Part shown: positions 36,535 through 40,283 of the stretch, in pieces
How positions within the stretch are numbered: the first letter of the stretch is position 1
How the letters are laid out: each line of letters starts with the position of its first letter
Source of the DNA: Myxococcales bacterium
GTDB taxonomy: Bacteria > Myxococcota_A > UBA9042
Assembly (NCBI GenBank): GCA_023954815.1
Contig: JAGSHB010000033.1
Span: 1 to 40,283 of the forward strand
DNA: 40,283 nt
Direction of reading: 5' to 3'
Translations under genes and position numbers: made by a program
The notes under the pieces: model-generated
What the model saw: the letters and a program-made list of their open reading frames with translations, nothing else
The model's database searches: none
Told to the model about the DNA's origin: nothing

Positions 36535-38502
36535 ATGCACATGCAACGCCTCCTGACTGCCGGCCTCATCTTGGCGACCACCGCCTGTATGACCGACCCG
36601 CACACCACCCTGCCTGACGACACAAATTCGGTGCGCTATCGCTCGGTGATCATCAATGCCGACAAGTGCCTACGGAAAGACATGTCCGTAGGGGACTGCA
36701 GCTCAGTGAAAGTCGAGGATCGGCAGCGCGTGGACGAAATGCGTGGCGTCATTGGTGCGCCGTTCCGGGCGGTCAGCCAAGATCCTGATTCGGTCATGCA
36801 AAAGCAGTCCTACGACAAGCTGAGTGCATTCTGGTCGCGTATCCCAGTCGGCTACGGCTGCGAATTCACCATGCAGGGCGTGTTCCCAGACGGCACCAAA
36901 GATCCGAACGACATCAAGAACTACAACTTCGACAATCTCGACAAGCTTATCGGCGCCGTTCGCACAGCCTACCGCGTCCCGCTGTGGACAGCTGCCTATG
37001 GCCTAGGCGACGGCAAGGGCGCGTCTGGCAAGAGCAGCTGCAAGTACGGAAACGCAGGGATGAGCGACGAAGGCAAGGCGGTGGCCGAACAGCTCGGTAC
37101 GCCAATTCCAAAGTCCGACAAAGAGATTGCCCGCTGGGCGCAAGCCGTCCGTCGTGTCACCAAGTACTACAACCGTGAACTACCGAAAAAGTTCAAGGAA
37201 AACGGTCTCTGCAACCCGCAAGGTGGCGCCGCCAAAGATTGGAAGTGCAGCCCCAGTCTCTTCAACATCGAGTTTGGCCGTGATCCCAACGGCGCGGGTG
37301 GCTTCACGAAGGCGACCCAGGAGACGTGGCTCAAGAGCTACAAAGCCTTCGCAAAGGAATTGCGCGAGGAGTTTCCCTACCCGGGTAATGACGTGCTCCT
37401 CTTTGGCCCTTCCGTCGTCATCCGCAGCTCTGCGGAAGCGAGTAACACCAAAGTCGGCGCCCCCAACCGCTCGTGGCTGTACGCCTTCATCGACTACGTG
37501 GTGAAGGAGAAGCTGCCACTGAGTGTGCTCTCGTTCGAGGTCGAAGCAGCCAGCCCTGTTGAAGCACGGGACATCGCCAAGTCGGTGCGCAACTACGCCG
37601 ATGCGAAGGGACTAAAGGACGAAAACGGCAAGCCAATTCGTCTCTTTGTCACGGACCTGCGCCTGAACGAAGCCAATGTCCCTGCGACGCTACGCCAAGA
37701 TCATGCTCGCTTTTCGACGTTCCAGGGGGCCTTCTACGCCGCTACGAAGATTCTCTGGCAGGGCTACATCTATGGCGCAACCGTGGGCCGCGTGGTCCGC
37801 TTCCCCACGCAGGATGCCAACGTCGTCCCTCCAGTAGAGCTTGCTCAGACCGCACTCAACAGCGATTTGCTGTGGTTCGATCAACCCAAGGAGTTTGCCG
37901 ATGCCGGCACGCTCAAGCCGGGCGCCTGGCACTCTTTCTGGTTCAACAGAGACTTCCTCGGTGGCGGTGGCGGCGAACTCGACGGCTGCACCAAGGCCGG
38001 TGGATGCACGGATGTCGCAGCTAGCAAGCGCGCGAAGGGCATGGTCCAGGTCATTCAAGGTCCCGACGCAGCCGGGCTCTCCGGCAAGGTCCAAAAGGGC
38101 GATGAAGTCAGCGGCCTCATCGCGCTGGCGACGCGCGAAAACTGTGTCTCTGGCGACGTCGACCAGCTCGGCCAGCCGATTGATTGCGTCTCTGGCGACA
38201 CGCCGTTCCCTGACGTGACCGACAACCGTCAGCGCGTTATTCGGGCAATGGTCGCAAATCTGAACGTCGATGCCCCCGCCGCGAAAGAAATCTTGATTCA
38301 CAAGCTGCGCATCGAGGTCAACGGCCTACCGTCTGACGTGAAAACCGTTGGCTATCGTTGGGCGCGCATGGACGGCACCGCGCCGAGTTGGTTGTCGTTC
38401 ATCTTCCCAGAGCAAGGCGTCGCTGACGTGCACGACGGCAGCTTCCACCTCCAGCGTGATGTGGCCGTTCCGTCGATGCACTACTACGAATTCTTGTACT
38501 AG
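36535..38502 (+). CDS. Large lipoprotein resembling a GH39-type glycosidase barrel
   Basis: A 655-residue lipoprotein with lipobox TTAC (Cys18). The middle (residues about 100-450) follows the order of a clan GH-A, GH39-like barrel. It has a strand FNIEFGRDPNG where the acid/base NEP motif would sit, a helix TWLKSYKAFAKELREEFPY, LLFGPSVVIRSS, then RSWLYAFIDYVVKEKLPLSV and LSFEVEAASP. The strand RLFVTDLRLNEA falls where the nucleophile TEW would be, and a helix FSTFQGAFYAATKILWQG follows. Both Glu positions appear to be Asp. The C-terminal 200 residues look beta-rich. This is an inferred fold, not a recognised family. AAGGA seven bases upstream supports ATG 36535. It is the third gene of the Kelch lipoprotein and kinase run. 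Confidence 0.65.
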   Translation: MHMQRLLTAGLILATTACMTDPHTTLPDDTNSVRYRSVIINADKCLRKDMSVGDCSSVKVEDRQRVDEMRGVIGAPFRAVSQDPDSVMQKQSYDKLSAFWSRIPVGYGCEFTMQGVFPDGTKDPNDIKNYNFDNLDKLIGAVRTAYRVPLWTAAYGLGDGKGASGKSSCKYGNAGMSDEGKAVAEQLGTPIPKSDKEIARWAQAVRRVTKYYNRELPKKFKENGLCNPQGGAAKDWKCSPSLFNIEFGRDPNGAGGFTKATQETWLKSYKAFAKELREEFPYPGNDVLLFGPSVVIRSSAEASNTKVGAPNRSWLYAFIDYVVKEKLPLSVLSFEVEAASPVEARDIAKSVRNYADAKGLKDENGKPIRLFVTDLRLNEANVPATLRQDHARFSTFQGAFYAATKILWQGYIYGATVGRVVRFPTQDANVVPPVELAQTALNSDLLWFDQPKEFADAGTLKPGAWHSFWFNRDFLGGGGGELDGCTKAGGCTDVAASKRAKGMVQVIQGPDAAGLSGKVQKGDEVSGLIALATRENCVSGDVDQLGQPIDCVSGDTPFPDVTDNRQRVIRAMVANLNVDAPAAKEILIHKLRIEVNGLPSDVKTVGYRWARMDGTAPSWLSFIFPEQGVADVHDGSFHLQRDVAVPSMHYYEFLY

Positions 38503-38729
38503 CACCGTGCGGTAGACGCTCACAGCGATCCAAGCGCGCTCCTGGCGTTCCTTCTTCTTTTGGGGGCCACAAGCTTCCCACTGGAGCGGAAGCTGCTCAT
38601 CGCAGAGACATCCCCCATGAGCACGAGGGCTACGACGCGCCGCTAGCCACAGCCAAACCACTGCCTCGCCGCGAGCCTAGTTTTTCGAAAGCGATGCGAC
38701 GCGGTCCTCTTCATTAAGCGGAGTTCAGC

Positions 38730-39536
38730 ATGCAGCGTGTAAAAGTTGCCGTCGTCCAGCTGCGGTCGACGGAAGATGTGACCGACAATCTTCGCCAGGC
38801 GGACATCCAAATTCGCGGTGCCGCTGCCGACGGTGCTCGACTTATCGCGGTCCCCGAAAACACCGGTTTTCTCAAGACCGGCAATGGCGTCGACGCCGGA
38901 GAGCCACTCGAAACAAGCGCCGTTGTCACCCACATGCGCGCGCTGGCATCGGAGCTTGATGTTGCGCTGCTGCTTGGTTCGTTTCACAAGGCGAGCGCGG
39001 AGCCAACCCGAGCGTACAACACCTCCGTAGTCATCGATCGCACCGGTCAGATCGTGACCACGTACGACAAGATCCATCTGTTTGACATCGATGTGCCAGG
39101 GCAGGTCACGTTCAAAGAATCCGATGACATCATCCCCGGCACGCAGCCAGTGATCGCGGATATTGAAGGCATGCGGCTTGGCCTGAGCATCTGCTACGAT
39201 CTCAGGTTTCCAGAGCTCTACAGAAAACTCGCCGAAGCAGGCGCCGAAGTGATCACCGTTCCCGCCGCCTTCACAGCTCAAACCGGAAAAGCCCACTGGG
39301 AAGTCCTCTTGCGGGCCCGCGCGATCGAAAACCAATGCTATGTACTCGCGCCGGACCAGTGGGGAATCCACGGCGGCAAACGTCACTCCCACGGCGACTC
39401 CATGATTATTGATCCCTGGGGACAGGTCATCGCAAGAGTCTCTGATGGTGTTGGCTTTGCCTGTGCATGGCTCGATCCGGACCGTCTAGACAGCGTCCGA
39501 CGCAACCTTCCTTGCGCCGACCACCGTCGGCTGTAG
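38730..39536 (+). CDS. Carbon-nitrogen hydrolase (Nit1-like amidase)
   Basis: Cytoplasmic nitrilase-superfamily amidase of 268 residues with the catalytic triad Glu43 (AVPENTGF), Lys114 (TYDKIHLFDID) and Cys155 (LSICYDLRFPELYR). The YDKIHLFD and CYDLRFPELYR motifs and the late RARAIENQCYVLAPDQWG block match the Nit1 branch, which includes deaminated glutathione amidase, a metabolite-repair enzyme. Omega-amidase (Nit2) is the alternative. GGAG at 38720-38723 sets the ATG. It stands alone, 227 bases after the large lipoprotein, in a gap where I see no terminator or other gene. Confidence 0.92.
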   Translation: MQRVKVAVVQLRSTEDVTDNLRQADIQIRGAAADGARLIAVPENTGFLKTGNGVDAGEPLETSAVVTHMRALASELDVALLLGSFHKASAEPTRAYNTSVVIDRTGQIVTTYDKIHLFDIDVPGQVTFKESDDIIPGTQPVIADIEGMRLGLSICYDLRFPELYRKLAEAGAEVITVPAAFTAQTGKAHWEVLLRARAIENQCYVLAPDQWGIHGGKRHSHGDSMIIDPWGQVIARVSDGVGFACAWLDPDRLDSVRRNLPCADHRRL

Positions 39537-39672
39537 GCCCCGAAACTACAACAGACACTGTGGTCATGCCCGCTCATGGCCCGCTCGGGTTTCGACCTCA
39601 AGGACCCCCATCAGGTGCGCCTTGCAGCGCCTCCGCTTGATCGCTTGGCGCAATCTCCGTACCGTAGAGGAT

Positions 39673-39705
39673 AGAGGTCGCCCTCAATGTGACCTCTGGG
39701 AGGTC
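39673..39705 (+). promoter_or_regulatory. Mutually exclusive hairpins covering a ribosome binding site
   Basis: AGAGGTC (39673-39679) can pair with GACCTCT (39691-39697) across 11 bases. The same GACCTC (39691-39696) can instead pair with GAGGTC (39700-39705) across three bases. The second stem buries the GGGAGG ribosome binding site (39698-39703) of the small Cys gene at 39708, and the first stem would free it. This is the geometry of a translational on/off switch, but the stems are short and chance is possible. Confidence 0.35.
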
Positions 39706-39707
39706 TC

Positions 39708-39935
39708 ATGCACGCCAGAAAGCCCCGTCCTGACGGACGCCCCGATGAGACGAGCAAGCGCCCTCGCCGGTTGCTTTTTGAGAGCTTCCGCTGTGACAAG
39801 CGCAGCATTGACCTGAAAATGCACGAGTGTATGACCGACTTCGTCAACGCCAATGCACTTCGTAATAAGACGTCACCCTGCCACAACTGTACCGTTGGAC
39901 AGGAAAACCGAACGCGATTTGCCAAGCTAGGCTAG
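39708..39935 (+). CDS. Small four-cysteine protein, possible zinc binder
   Basis: A 75-residue basic protein with cysteines at 29, 41, 58 and 61. The second half reads HECMTDFVNANALRNKTS, then PCHNCTVGQENRTRFA. The CxxC pair followed by G-x-x-N-R and FA is reminiscent of small zinc-binding proteins with a C-x-C-x-x-G-x-x-NR-x-x-FA ending, which I recall only loosely. A strong GGGAGG ribosome binding site lies four bases before the ATG, which argues that it is real despite its size. It stands alone between the nitrilase gene and the rRNA operon end. DNA or RNA binding is possible but unproven. Confidence 0.6.
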   Translation: MHARKPRPDGRPDETSKRPRRLLFESFRCDKRSIDLKMHECMTDFVNANALRNKTSPCHNCTVGQENRTRFAKLG

Positions 39936-40146
39936 CAGTACGTCGCTCTGCCCCTGCCGCATGTGCCACCGATGCCGCGCGGACAGCTTATCCACGTCGC
40001 TCTCCGAGTGGATGGGCGCACGAATCAGACGCCATCGCTCAAAACAGCCAGCTCCGTCGCCAAAGATCATATCAACGCTCAAAGACTGCGCTGTGCTCCA
40101 CGCCTGATTGCCCTCAAAACCACGAACCATCAGCGACCAAGAACAG

Positions 40147-40191
40147 CAAAAACGAAACGACCCGCGCAAGGTTTGCACCTTGCGCGGGTCA
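40147..40191 (-). terminator. Intrinsic terminator of the rRNA operon
   Basis: A perfect 14-bp stem, left arm 40160-40173 and right arm 40178-40191, with loop TTGC. On the transcribed (-) strand the stem is followed by GTTTCGTTTTTGC. It sits about a dozen bases after the 5S rRNA 3' end, as expected for the end of an rrn operon. Confidence 0.85.
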
Positions 40192-40203
40192 TCTCGTTAA
40201 AAG

Positions 40204-40283
40204 TTCCGGCAGCGACCTACTCTCCCAAGCGGTTACCCACTAAGTACCATCGGCGCAGGAGGGCTTAACTTCCGAGTTCGGGA
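40204..40283 (-). rRNA. rrf: 5S ribosomal RNA, 3' part
   Basis: The reverse complement of the right edge reads as the 3' two-thirds of a bacterial 5S rRNA. It contains CCGAACTCGGAAGTTAAGC (loop B and helix III), GCCGATGGTAC (loop E and helix IV) and GGGAGAGTAGGTCGCTGCCG (helix V and helix I). The 5' part lies beyond the window. The 23S and 16S genes should follow further right, because the operon is transcribed right to left and ends here. The exact 3' end is estimated to within a few bases. Confidence 0.93.

Noticed and set aside
39936-40146. Possible small gene or tRNA before the rRNA terminator
   Set aside because: The open frames here run into the 5S rRNA or lack a ribosome binding site, and no tRNA cloverleaf or GTTCGA arm is seen.

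Overview
The window is a GC-rich chromosomal segment from a Gram-negative bacterium. It carries several lipoproteins with a clear lipobox, a signal-peptide protein that looks like an outer-membrane barrel, and a CcmF-type cytochrome c biogenesis protein. Very large secreted lipoproteins (FG-GAP/VCBS repeats; thrombospondin type 3, MopE-type and Kelch repeats), a kinase-NTPase-TPR protein, a two-AAA ATPase and the ruvC-ruvA-ruvB order together point to a deltaproteobacterial lineage such as Myxococcota or Bradymonadota. That placement is inference from gene content. No phage, transposon, CRISPR or plasmid hallmark was seen; the segment reads as ordinary, densely packed chromosome.

Layout, left to right. 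1-2.5 kb: the end of a YbbR-like protein and aspartate kinase on the + strand, facing a RadC-family gene and an overlapping helix-hairpin-helix ORF on the - strand. 2.9-6.4 kb: a VCBS-repeat lipoprotein. 6.5-10.8 kb (-): a tight run of a YXWGXW-type lipoprotein with an Arg/Ser-rich tail, fructose-1,6-bisphosphatase, MoaC and an NFACT protein. 11.0-13.7 kb (+): a 7Fe ferredoxin, a TPR lipoprotein and a MoxR ATPase in overlapping order. 13.8-19.8 kb (-): ruvC-ruvA-ruvB-yggU and a 1103-residue kinase-TPR protein. 19.9-21.1 kb (+): a cyclophilin-fold lipoprotein, converging on a 900-residue CcmF (-). 24.0-28.9 kb (+): a double-AAA ATPase, a predicted outer-membrane protein and a radical SAM protein. 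28.9-32.1 kb (-): comM/yifB, recA and ssb in transcription order. 32.3-38.5 kb (+): a Kelch/MopE lipoprotein, a soluble histidine-kinase-like protein and a lipoprotein resembling a GH39-type barrel. 38.7-39.9 kb (+): a nitrilase-family amidase and a small four-cysteine protein. The right edge holds the 3' part of a 5S rRNA on the - strand with a strong intrinsic terminator; the rest of that rRNA operon lies outside the window.

Two themes recur. The first is DNA recombination and possibly DNA uptake: ruvCAB, recA, comM, a tail-less ssb, a RadC-family protein and a ComEA-like HhH ORF. The second is surface-exposed repeat lipoproteins whose neighbours include signalling proteins. Several proteins keep a recognisable fold but have changed key residues: the DR motif of the NFACT protein, the catalytic Arg of the cyclophilin, the Walker motifs of the kinase's NTPase domain, the Walker B of the first AAA domain, and the putative catalytic Glu pair of the GH39-like lipoprotein. 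The most testable novelties are the histidine-kinase/Kelch-lipoprotein gene pair, the small Cys protein whose ribosome binding site lies inside mutually exclusive hairpins, and the HhH ORF running antisense into aspartate kinase.
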